Part shown: positions 8,387-15,596 of the stretch, piece after piece | Layout: each line of letters opens with the position of its first letter | Numbering within the stretch: the first letter of the stretch is position 1 | DNA from: Aminivibrio pyruvatiphilus | Lineage (GTDB): Bacteria > Synergistota > Synergistia > Synergistales > Aminobacteriaceae | Length of the DNA stretch: 64,000 nt | Reading direction: 5' to 3' | NCBI RefSeq assembly: GCF_004366815.1 | Contig: NZ_SORI01000002.1 | Location: 62,001-126,000 of the forward strand | Position numbers and translations under genes: made by a program | The notes under the pieces: generated by a model | The model's input: the letters and a program-made list of their open reading frames with translations, nothing else | Databases searched by the model: none | Told to the model about the DNA's origin: nothing

Positions 8387-9430
8387 TCACCCCGGAAAAC
8401 TCAGGCCATACGCCGCTCCCAGTTCCTGCAGTTCCTTCACCACGTCCTCCTCGAGGGGAATGCCGTTTTCCGTCCGGTCCTTTTCCGTCATCGCCTCGAT
8501 TTCGCCCGGGAGGAAGACCTTCTCGTTGCCTCCGGACGGCGGCAGGGCTTTTATCTCCGCGACCATGGCCTCCATTCTCTTCCCGAAATCGAGCCCCGGT
8601 GCAAGAACGCCGGGAGCGGCGGCAATAAAGAAATGGCCGAGATTCTGCTCCCTGTCGAAGTCGTTGTACATGCTCCCGAGGGAGGGACCGAAGGCAGCTC
8701 CCGTCAAAACCCCCGCCATGGCTTCTATGAATAGGGCAATGGCGGAACCCTTCGGGCCTCCGAAGGGAAGGACATACCCCTCGAGCGCTTGTTCGGGATC
8801 CTCCGTCGGATTGCCGTCTTTGTCTATCGCCCAGTCCGGCGGGATCTTTTCCCCCTTTTTCCATGCCCTGCGGATCTTTCCCCGGGCTACGATGCTCGTG
8901 GCCATATCCAGCACCAGGGGCTCGTATTTCCCGGCAGGAATGGCGTACGAGAGGGGGTTTGTCCCCGTGTAGGGCTTGCCGGCGCCCCAGAGAGCCATGG
9001 TGGTGGGGGCGTTGGACATGGCGAGGGCAATGCAGCCTTTCTGTGCCAGCGGCAGGGTATAAAAGCTGGCCGCGCCGAAATGGTTGGACCCCCGGACGCC
9101 CACACAGCCGATCCCGTTCTCTTCCGCCAGTTCAGCCGCCAGCTTCGATGCTTCGGAAGCGGCAAACTGCCCTATGGTATTCCCCGCGTCCATTACGGCC
9201 CCTGACCGTCCGCCCCGTTCAATTTTCAGGGCAGCGTTCGGCCGGACCATGCCTGACGTTATTCTTTTCAGGTAAATTCCCGTTCTGCTGACCCCGTGGG
9301 ATTCAACTCCCCTGAGGCTCCCATGGACCATGGAGGCGGCCAGGACATCCGCTCTCTCCTTCAGAACTCCCGCCGCCTGATAGACGGCAGAACAAAACGA
9401 CTCCAGCGTCTCCTTTTTGAACAGCTCCAT
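8387..9430 (-). CDS. Ldh2/malate-L-sulfolactate dehydrogenase family oxidoreductase (ComC/YlbC type)
   Basis: 347-aa NAD(P)-dependent dehydrogenase of the Ldh_2 family, a fold distinct from classical lactate dehydrogenase. Recognisable segments are HGSLRGVESHGVSRTGIYLKR with the conserved His, GVRGSNHFGAASFY, and ALAMSNAPTTMALWGAGKPYTGTNPLSYAIP. Known members oxidise malate, ureidoglycolate, 2,3-diketogulonate or sulfolactate. The ATG at 9430 is preferred over upstream in-frame starts because AGGAGGAAAAATCA lies directly before it. It is 40 bases from tctA in the same operon. Paired with the D-2-hydroxyacid dehydrogenase, it could interconvert stereoisomers through a shared 2-oxo acid. Confidence 0.88.
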   Translation of the reverse strand: MELFKKETLESFCSAVYQAAGVLKERADVLAASMVHGSLRGVESHGVSRTGIYLKRITSGMVRPNAALKIERGGRSGAVMDAGNTIGQFAASEASKLAAELAEENGIGCVGVRGSNHFGAASFYTLPLAQKGCIALAMSNAPTTMALWGAGKPYTGTNPLSYAIPAGKYEPLVLDMATSIVARGKIRRAWKKGEKIPPDWAIDKDGNPTEDPEQALEGYVLPFGGPKGSAIALFIEAMAGVLTGAAFGPSLGSMYNDFDREQNLGHFFIAAAPGVLAPGLDFGKRMEAMVAEIKALPPSGGNEKVFLPGEIEAMTEKDRTENGIPLEEDVVKELQELGAAYGLSFPG

Positions 9431-9470
9431 TGATTTTTCCTCCTCGCCGGACCTTGCCGGAATTCTTCCT

Positions 9471-10988
9471 TCACGCCTTCGTTCCGCGGGCGGCAAGACG
9501 CGCTTTGAATACAGGGTAGAACAGGCTGAGCAGCGTCAGAAGGAACAGGAAAAACGAAAGGGGGCGCGTGAAAATTTCGATGGGAGAGTCCGCAATCATC
9601 AGCGCTCTCCTCAATTCGGTCTCCGCAAGGGGTCCCAGGATTATCCCAAGAACCGCCGGAGCGATGGGCAGCTTCATTTTCCGCATGACAAGCCCGACCA
9701 CGCCGAAGCACAGCATTGAATACACGTCGAACATGGAGTTGTTCAGGCTGTAGGTTCCGACGGTGCTCAAAACGCCGATGGCGGCGGCAAGAATCACCGT
9801 GGGCATCTTCAGGCATTTTGCAAAAAAACGGGAACCGAAATATCCCAGGGCGAGCATGATGAAATTCGTGAGAAGCATTCCCCACATGAGCCCGTACACT
9901 ATCCTCGGTTCCTTGATGAAAAGATTGGGGCCCGGGTGAAGCCCGTGGATGAGCAGGCCTCCGACCATGATGGCCGTCACCACGTTTCCGGGAATTCCGA
10001 AGGTCAGCATGGGGATCATGGCGCTGGCAGTGACCGCATTGTTTGCCGTTTCCGACGCCCGGATGCCCTCGACCTCACCTTTGCCGAAGTTATCGGGATT
10101 CTTCGATTTCCGCTTCGCCTCCTTGTAGCTGATGAAGGCGGCAATGCTCGACCCCGCGCCGGGAATCATCCCTATCACGATTCCGATGATGGAAGAACGG
10201 GTCCAGGTGGGGAGTGAAGACTTGAAATCCTGACGGAAGGTCCACCGCTTCTCCTCTTTGTACCGTGTCTGATCGAGCATGGCATTATTTGCCGCAGCGG
10301 TTTTTCCCGCGGCAACATCCTCCAGCATGGTAAAGACTTCCGGGATGGAATACAGGCCGATGAGCACCACTATTTCAGGAAAACCTTCCATAAGATACAT
10401 ATTGTCGAAGGTAAAGCGGAAAACGCCGCTGATCTGGTCGATGCCCACGGTGCTTATAAACAGCCCCGCAAAGGCGCAGAAAAGCCCCTTGACCGTCGAA
10501 CCGGAGAGAAAGCTCGCTATGGTCGACAGCCCGAGGACGGAGATCCAGAAATACTCCGCCGGTCCGAACTTCAGAGCCAGCGCGGCCAGGTAGGGGGCGA
10601 TGAACATGAGGGCCAGGGCACTCGCGGCCCCCCCGACGGTGGAACAGATCACCGCCGTTTCCAGGGCGTACCGGCCTTCACCCTTCTTTGCCATGGCGTT
10701 TCCGTCGAAGGTCGTGACCACGGCTCCGGGAGTTCCGGGAATGTTGATGAGAATCGCAGCGATCGAGCCGCCGTAAATGGCCCCGTTGTACATGCCTGCC
10801 ATGCACAGAAGCCCCGTCAGCGGATCCATGCTGAACGTGAAGGGAATGAGGAGGGCGACGCCCATGGAAGCCGAAAGTCCGGGAAGAGCCCCGACCATGA
10901 TTCCTGCCGCGGTGCTGACGACCATGGCCACCAGATTTGCAAAAACCAGGGTTCCGGATAGAGAGGACACCAAATGTTCGAACATCAT
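9471..10988 (-). CDS. tctA: Tripartite tricarboxylate transporter, large permease TctA
   Basis: 505-aa integral membrane protein of the TctA family with about 11-12 hydrophobic segments. Diagnostic stretches are GIMVGALPGLSASMGVALLIPFTFSMDP near the N-terminus, INIPGTPGAVVTTFDGNAMAKKGEG, and the repeat-like GMIPGAGSSIAAFISYKEAKRKSKNPDNFGKGEVEG. It forms the channel of a cation-coupled TTT importer together with TctB and the periplasmic TctC encoded just upstream. In this family the imported ligands are carboxylates such as citrate, tartrate or sulfolactate. The neighbouring dehydrogenases and aldolase suggest a hydroxy- or oxo-acid. Confidence 0.95.
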   Translation of the reverse strand: MMFEHLVSSLSGTLVFANLVAMVVSTAAGIMVGALPGLSASMGVALLIPFTFSMDPLTGLLCMAGMYNGAIYGGSIAAILINIPGTPGAVVTTFDGNAMAKKGEGRYALETAVICSTVGGAASALALMFIAPYLAALALKFGPAEYFWISVLGLSTIASFLSGSTVKGLFCAFAGLFISTVGIDQISGVFRFTFDNMYLMEGFPEIVVLIGLYSIPEVFTMLEDVAAGKTAAANNAMLDQTRYKEEKRWTFRQDFKSSLPTWTRSSIIGIVIGMIPGAGSSIAAFISYKEAKRKSKNPDNFGKGEVEGIRASETANNAVTASAMIPMLTFGIPGNVVTAIMVGGLLIHGLHPGPNLFIKEPRIVYGLMWGMLLTNFIMLALGYFGSRFFAKCLKMPTVILAAAIGVLSTVGTYSLNNSMFDVYSMLCFGVVGLVMRKMKLPIAPAVLGIILGPLAETELRRALMIADSPIEIFTRPLSFFLFLLTLLSLFYPVFKARLAARGTKA

Positions 10989-11000
10989 TACCCTCCTAGC

Positions 11001-11444
11001 TCAAAGTAAAAAACCTTTCGGGAGAGGAACCGTGAAAATTTTGACGAAGGTAATATAAAGAAAAACGGTAAACAGGGCGGCAAAGAGCAGGGAAAAACGA
11101 AGGGAAACCCCTTTTCCGAATCCGCCCCACAGCATGGAAACCGCCATCACGAAAAAGAAGGACGATGAAAAGAACCCCGCTTTTTCGATGGAAAGAACGT
11201 ACAGAAGAAGCACCACTCCGAACAATGCGGCTGAACGCAGGTTGATCCCCTCGACCTTGCCGGTCGCCTCTTTGTTTCGTATGCCCATCGCCAGGATAGC
11301 CAGGCTGCAGACGAAAATTCCCGATGCGGAAAGAAGAGGGAAAAGCGCTGAATCCGACGGATATTGTACCGACAGCCACAGGACTACCAGAGAGATTGCC
11401 GTTCCGGTCGCCCCGAAAATAATGTCCTGCTTTCTTTGTGTCAT
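11001..11444 (-). CDS. tctB: Tripartite tricarboxylate transporter, small membrane subunit TctB
   Basis: 147-aa protein with four predicted membrane helices, starting MTQRKQDIIFGATGTAISLVVLWLSV, the usual size and topology of TctB. It sits 12 bases upstream of tctA, after tctC, in the standard tctCBA order. It is poorly conserved in sequence, so the call rests largely on position, length and topology. A GGGAGG ribosome-binding site precedes the ATG. Confidence 0.88.
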   Translation of the reverse strand: MTQRKQDIIFGATGTAISLVVLWLSVQYPSDSALFPLLSASGIFVCSLAILAMGIRNKEATGKVEGINLRSAALFGVVLLLYVLSIEKAGFFSSSFFFVMAVSMLWGGFGKGVSLRFSLLFAALFTVFLYITFVKIFTVPLPKGFLL

Positions 11445-11470
11445 TCACAGTCCCTCCCGGAAAAGGAAAT

Positions 11471-11496
11471 GGGGAGATGCCCTCAAGGCTCTCCCC
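11471..11496 (-). promoter_or_regulatory. Hairpin between tctC and tctB
   Basis: GGGGAGA (11471-11477) pairs with TCTCCCC (11490-11496), with an inner GCC/GGC stem. In the transcribed (minus) direction it is followed by ATTTCCTTTTCC. It probably acts as a partial terminator or 3' stabiliser, so that the binding protein is made in excess over the permease. Confidence 0.55.
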
Positions 11497-11521
11497 ATAT
11501 TCGGCTAAGGAGCAGAAATAA

Positions 11522-12493
11522 TCAGTCTTTAATCCAGGGATCTTCCGCCCACAGTTTTGCCAGCCTGTCGCTCAGGTCCTGGAGATGCTTCTTATATTCA
11601 GCGGGATTCATGTACACCAGGGGAAGATAGGCATCTTCGCACTTCTTCCGGAATTCGGGATTCTCGACGACTTTTCTCATGCCCTCCGCAAACTTGTCGA
11701 CGATTTCAGACGGCACTCCCGCAGGCATGGCAATACCCCTCGAGCTTCCCATAACCACGTCGTATCCCATTTCCCTCAGCGTCTCAACCTCGGGGAACAG
11801 GGGATCCCTTTCCTCGCCCATCTGGGCCAGCACCCTGATCTGGCCGGTTTCGGTGTATTCCTTCGCCTCGCTCACATTGAAAAGGGCGATGTCGATATGC
11901 CCGCCCAGAAGAGCCGTTCTGTTCGGGCCGGCGCCGGTGAAGGGAACGACCTTCGCCTTGAAGCCCGCGGCCCTCTCGAGGAACAGCATGGCCATGTGGT
12001 CGTCCGAGCCGATGCCGCTCACGCCGTAGGTCAGCTTCTCCGGGTTGTCCTTCGCATACTGGATGACGTCAGCCATGGTCTTGAAAGGACTGTCGGGCCG
12101 GACCAGCACCGTGCCCGGGTCATCCATCAGGCAGGCCACCGGAACAAATGAATCAAGGGTGAATTTTGTCTTCTTCCGTATGGGAAGGGCGACAATGCTC
12201 GGCGTGTTCAGGAAACCCACCGTGTACCCGTCGGGCTTCGCTTCGCTGACGAGGGTATAGCCTATTTCCGCCCCTGCCCCAGGCTTGTTCAGGACGACGA
12301 CCTTCTGCCCGATATAGGGCTCGATATAGTTTGCCACGAGCCGTGCCATAATATCCGTCGACCCGCCCGGTGCATAGGCGACGATCATGGTTATCTGCTG
12401 GTCCGCCGGCCACTCGGCGTTTGCCGGCACCGAAGAGAAGATCAGAAAAGAAGCGCACAGGAGCATCATCAAACCGGTCATTTTTTTCATCAT
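11522..12493 (-). CDS. tctC: Tripartite tricarboxylate transporter substrate-binding protein TctC
   Basis: 323-aa secreted binding protein of the Bug/TctC family. A signal peptide (MMKKMTGLMMLLCASFLIFSS...ANA) is followed by the family opening WPADQQITMIVAYAPGGSTDIMARLVA and later AKPDGYTVGFLNTPSIVALP, which contact the ligand carboxylates. It captures a carboxylate in the periplasm for TctAB. It is the first structural gene of the operon, 178 bases from the RpiR-type regulator. GGGGGAGG lies six bases before the ATG at 12493. Confidence 0.95.
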   Translation of the reverse strand: MMKKMTGLMMLLCASFLIFSSVPANAEWPADQQITMIVAYAPGGSTDIMARLVANYIEPYIGQKVVVLNKPGAGAEIGYTLVSEAKPDGYTVGFLNTPSIVALPIRKKTKFTLDSFVPVACLMDDPGTVLVRPDSPFKTMADVIQYAKDNPEKLTYGVSGIGSDDHMAMLFLERAAGFKAKVVPFTGAGPNRTALLGGHIDIALFNVSEAKEYTETGQIRVLAQMGEERDPLFPEVETLREMGYDVVMGSSRGIAMPAGVPSEIVDKFAEGMRKVVENPEFRKKCEDAYLPLVYMNPAEYKKHLQDLSDRLAKLWAEDPWIKD

Positions 12494-12671
12494 GCCTTAC
12501 CTCCCCCAAAAAGTGTGATTCCTCAAAGGTTCTGCATTGCTTTCGAGAAAAACGGCCTTCCGGATTTCTGTTTCATCCCCTTCAACTGCCTCCGCTTTCT
12601 TTTCTGCCGATCACTCCTTTCACGACGGTTTATCCCAAAACGCGCATTTGGACCGATAAAAGAGGGCAGTC

Positions 12672-13553
12672 TCATGGTTCGGGGAGATACCCCTGCACTC
12701 CAAGAGAGAGCTTTGACGACCAGTCTTTCATGGCATTGCTGTGTTTTTCGAGGCGTTGTACCCCACCCTGCCCCAGGTGCTGAAGCACTCCGGAAAGAAG
12801 GGCATTAATGATTGCCTGCGCTGCAATATTGGAGTTGAAGAAGCTCGCCGATTCATACCGGCAGAAAAAAGCGATGTCGGAAGCGATCGCCAGGGGGGAC
12901 AATTCACTGTCCGTGATTGAAACAACCCGGCAGCCGGTTCTCCGGATCTTCTCCGTCACTTCAAGGACAAACTTCGTGTATCTCGGAAGGGAAACAACAA
13001 ACACCACATCATCCTGCCCGATGTCAAAAACGCTTTCCGTCAGCTGCCCGTCATCGATGGAAATATGGTGCACATTCGGCCGGATCTGGAACAGCAGCAG
13101 GTTGAAGAAAAAAGTGAGGGGATAGGAACTGCGGAGAGCCAGGGAATACACATTGGGGGCAGACGCAAACAATTCAACGGCCTTCTGGAATTTTTCCCCG
13201 GAATTCAGGGACAGCAGGGTGTTCAGCGATTCCTGGTCCCTCAAAATGGAACTCGTCCAGATCGGCGTGCTTTCGTCGGCCGGAGTTTCTTTGAGCCGTT
13301 CAACAGGGGTTATGCCTATTTTCAACTGTGACCGTATCTGCTCCTGAAGATCCGGATACCCGCTGAAGCCCATCTCTACGGAAGTCCTGCTTATCGTCGC
13401 AGGGCTGACGCCGATGCGTTCCGCAAGCTCGCCCAGATTCAGGAAAGCGGCCTCCTCCGGAGAACATGCAAAAAAGCTGGCTACCGTCCTTTTCGCCTTG
13501 GAAATAGCGTTCCTTCTGAAGTAGGCACGAATTTTTTCCCTGAAGTCATGCAC
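12672..13553 (-). CDS. MurR/RpiR-family transcriptional regulator
   Basis: 293-aa regulator with an N-terminal RpiR helix-turn-helix (residues ~1-80; FLNLGELAERIGVSPATISRTSVEMGFSGYPDLQEQI) and a C-terminal SIS sugar-isomerase-like domain (~110-260; VVFVVSLPRYTKFVLEVTEKIRRTGCRVVSITD). SIS domains of this family bind phosphosugars or small acids. It precedes the tct-dehydrogenase-aldolase operon on the same strand and most likely regulates it. Translation starts at GTG (13551-13553), with GGAGG about nine bases upstream. The effector is unknown. Confidence 0.9.
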   Translation of the reverse strand: MHDFREKIRAYFRRNAISKAKRTVASFFACSPEEAAFLNLGELAERIGVSPATISRTSVEMGFSGYPDLQEQIRSQLKIGITPVERLKETPADESTPIWTSSILRDQESLNTLLSLNSGEKFQKAVELFASAPNVYSLALRSSYPLTFFFNLLLFQIRPNVHHISIDDGQLTESVFDIGQDDVVFVVSLPRYTKFVLEVTEKIRRTGCRVVSITDSELSPLAIASDIAFFCRYESASFFNSNIAAQAIINALLSGVLQHLGQGGVQRLEKHSNAMKDWSSKLSLGVQGYLPEP

Positions 13554-13907
13554 AATCCCTTACCTCCGGAATGATTGAAAGGATATTATCATGACTAGCT
13601 TTTTTCTGCAATTTCTTTTTCAAATGAATCACATTTTCAGATTTCTACACTGACAATCGGGCAGACAGAAAGAAGATTAAGGAAGGGCCGGAGATGATGA
13701 GCTGTTTTCACCCCGACAGCAGGGTACCCGAAATCCGCCGGGGCCTCCCCTCTTCAGTAAAAGGGAAGAACCCCCGCAGATTCTTCTATTCCTTTTCGTA
13801 TGGCCTATGAAAAAACATCTTTACTGGGATGATGCAGAATGATTACCGGCATACCCCCGGGGAAGAAATTCTTCCAGGAATAGGCGCCAGAACGAGGAGG
13901 ATGGATC
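13554..13907. other. Intergenic region, 354 bp
   Basis: No gene recognised. The left part should hold the promoter of the RpiR-type regulator (minus strand). Near the right end is a 15-bp odd-centre palindrome, GGAAGAAATTCTTCC (13861-13875), followed by a good AGGAGG site for the DUF533 remnant. Confidence 0.4.
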
Positions 13908-14253
13908 ATGAACATTATGGATATACTGGGCGGCCTCATGCAGGCCAAGACGGCTCCGTCGGCGAGCTCCCCTGCTCGCGGCCATGGCCATGAACGCCCT
14001 GCAGAACAGCGGCAAGAGCACCGGGAAGGTTCCCCTGGGCCTTCTGGCCCCTGAGACCGAGGAACAGCAGCGCGACCTTGAAAGCGGAGCGGAAGTGGTG
14101 GTCGCCGCCATGAACAACTCCGCCACCCCCATGACCATCGAGGTGGACACCCAGGCTGAAAAGACTTACCTTCGGGAACTGTCCTCCGGCATGGGCCTCT
14201 CCCGGGACGTGGTGAACAACATCGAGCACATGGTGGGCATGCAGGGGGTGTAA
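13908..14253 (+). pseudogene. DUF533 (YebE-like) protein remnant, internally deleted and frameshifted
   Basis: An AGGAGG site and ATG at 13908 begin a frame reading MNIMDILGGLMQAKTAPSA, the usual start of DUF533 proteins. The recognisable C-terminal part (AMNALQNSGKSTG ... LESGAEVVVAAMNNSATPMTIEVDTQAEKTYLREL, ending GMQGV) continues in a different frame from about 13966 to 14253. The glycine-rich middle of the family (~200 aa in full) is missing. This looks like one deletion that also shifted the frame near 13955-13970. Translation from the internal ATG at 13984 could still give an 89-aa C-terminal fragment, but there is no ribosome-binding site before it. A single assembly error would be the alternative. 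Confidence 0.65.
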
Positions 14254-14294
14254 CAGCGCCGCCCCCCGCAAAACCAAAACCGCATTGTGATAAG

Positions 14295-14320
14295 GCCCGA
14301 ATCGGACAGCCGATTCGGGC
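14295..14320. terminator. Hairpin between convergent genes
   Basis: Perfect 11-bp stem GCCCGAATCGG / CCGATTCGGGC with an ACAG loop, between the DUF533 remnant and the convergent hicB. There is no T-run on either side, so it is a hairpin terminator at best. Confidence 0.5.
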
Positions 14321-14327
14321 GACATGT

Positions 14328-14759
14328 TCAAAATGACACCGGTTCCTTGATCTTCAGTTCCTTTTTCAGGGCCTCCTGCAGGATGAGGGAAACGTTGACA
14401 TCCTCCCGCTTTCGAAGTTCTTCTTCCATCCAAGCGGGGATGGTCAGCGTCTTTTTGACGGCCTTCCGGCTCCATGCGCGACGGACCGGAGGCATCACCG
14501 CAACGACAACCTGAACAAAGCTTCCTTCTTCCAGGGCAACGTTCTCCATAGGCGTCGGCTCAGGGATCTCATCTTTCTGCTCCTCCCGGAAGTACATGCA
14601 GTCCTGGAGAACAGCCTGGGCTTCAACGATGGCTTCTTCCACGGTATCGGCTGAAGTGAAGCAGTTATCCAGGTCCGGGAACCGGACGGTCCACCCGTCA
14701 CCGTCCGGAGAAAAAACCGCCGGATATTTGTAGTAGTTAGGGCGATTCATTGTGTTCAC
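14328..14759 (-). CDS. hicB: HicB-type antitoxin
   Basis: 143-aa protein with the HicB fold at residues ~5-65 (YYKYPAVFSPDGDGWTVRFPDLDNCFTSADTVEEAIVEAQ) and a C-terminal DNA-binding region of ribbon-helix-helix type (KKTLTIPAWMEEELRKREDVNVSLILQEAL). HicB neutralises the HicA RNase and autorepresses the operon. It lies 39 bases after hicA on the same strand, in the common hicA-hicB order. The pair stands next to the CRISPR locus in what looks like a small defence island. Confidence 0.92.
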   Translation of the reverse strand: MNTMNRPNYYKYPAVFSPDGDGWTVRFPDLDNCFTSADTVEEAIVEAQAVLQDCMYFREEQKDEIPEPTPMENVALEEGSFVQVVVAVMPPVRRAWSRKAVKKTLTIPAWMEEELRKREDVNVSLILQEALKKELKIKEPVSF

Positions 14760-14798
14760 CTGCCTTTATGTGATTGGGGAAGACAGTTTCTCTTTCAC

Positions 14799-14990
14799 CT
14801 AATCATCGATCTGGAGCATTTTTTTGAGAGAAGCGAGAAGGCCGGGCTTTATTTTTCTCGGGATCGGGAAGGGCCGTTCTCCTGCTTTCATTGCCAGAAC
14901 GTGACTTCCCTTTCCTCTCGTTTCATCAATCTCCCAACCTCTTTCTTTCGCTATTTTGATGAGCTCTTTCTGGCTATATTGCCTTCCCAA
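14799..14990 (-). CDS. hicA: HicA-type mRNA interferase toxin
   Basis: 63-aa protein of normal HicA length. The double-stranded-RNA-binding-like core is clear: KELIKIAKERGWEIDETRG followed by GKGSHVLAMKAGERPFPIPRK, where GSH carries the catalytic His, and IKPGLLASLKKMLQ. HicA cleaves mRNA when free of HicB. The start is a TTG (14990-14988) preceded by GGGAGGTGA, a weak initiation choice that fits a toxin needing low expression. Confidence 0.92.
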   Translation of the reverse strand: MGRQYSQKELIKIAKERGWEIDETRGKGSHVLAMKAGERPFPIPRKIKPGLLASLKKMLQIDD

Positions 14991-15362
14991 ACCCTCACCT
15001 CCCGTGGAACCATATTATAGCGAATAAATCAACACGTGTCGATACGTTTTTCCATTAAAAAACTTGATCCTGCCAAACGGAAAAATGATTGTCATTGAAA
15101 ATCCTTTCCCTTGGAACGACAGCCGAAAATTGACCACTTGGGGGTGCGATTGATTCACCCCCGCAAGTGTCACTCCCCTATATCTTTCCCATCTTTGGGG
15201 AGGTGAGAGTCCAGAATGGTCTCAAAAGTTTCGGGAGTTTTGCTTCTTTGAGGTTGATCTGTCCCGCAGTTCAGCATATAACGCATGCTGATTTTTCATA
15301 ACAATAAGACAAAAAGCAATGCTTCGCTTCACCTCCGATAAACAAACAAAAGAAAATTGGAC
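14991..15362. other. Intergenic region upstream of tracrRNA
   Basis: No open reading frame of note. It is visibly more AT-rich than the flanking chromosome. The left end carries the hicA promoter region. A short hairpin followed by TTTTT lies at 15271-15296. Confidence 0.45.
15271..15296 (+). terminator. Terminator-like hairpin upstream of tracrRNA
   Basis: TCAGCAT (15271-15277) / ATGCTGA (15285-15291) with a 7-base loop, followed by TTTTT. It may insulate the tracrRNA promoter from upstream transcription; no gene that it would end is evident. Confidence 0.45.
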
Positions 15363-15391
15363 TTGACAATCGTAAAATTTGGAGATATCTT
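15363..15391 (+). promoter_or_regulatory. Promoter of the tracrRNA
   Basis: Consensus -35 TTGACA (15363-15368), 17-base spacer and -10 TATCTT (15386-15391). The predicted start is near 15398, about 20 bases before the anti-repeat. Confidence 0.75.
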
Positions 15392-15397
15392 TCTTTT

Positions 15398-15505
15398 GCG
15401 GGTGCTTTTAGGCGACTTGTAGCATTTCGGAGTGCGGCACGTTGCTATAATAAGAGCTTTGCTCGCAAGGTTAGCCCTGGTTGTTTACAACCAGGGTATC
15501 CTTTT
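15398..15505 (+). ncRNA. tracrRNA of the type II-C CRISPR system
   Basis: The anti-repeat at 15416-15451 matches the plus-strand CRISPR repeat over 23 contiguous bases and again over GCTATAA. A four-base mismatch (CGTT against GGGA) makes the usual internal bulge. It continues with AATAAG, as in Neisseria-type tracrRNAs, a small hairpin GAGC-TTT-GCTC (15454-15464), and a strong terminator hairpin CCCTGGTTG/CAACCAGGG (15475-15496) followed by TATCCTTTT. It would pair with the repeat part of crRNAs transcribed from the minus strand, giving the duplex for RNase III and Cas9. Length about 108 nt. Ends are predicted, not mapped. Confidence 0.88.
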
Positions 15506-15596
15506 GTAAAAATCGCCGTCGATAAAGCCTTCTCTTCGCTCTTCATTTCATCGATAAAGCGCAAGGTTTTCCCAAAATCAGGGGGGAGGATAGACG

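Noticed and set aside
15271-15296. A small gene ended by the terminator-like hairpin upstream of tracrRNA
   Set aside because: No open frame with a ribosome-binding site or RNA-like conserved structure was found between 15000 and 15270.
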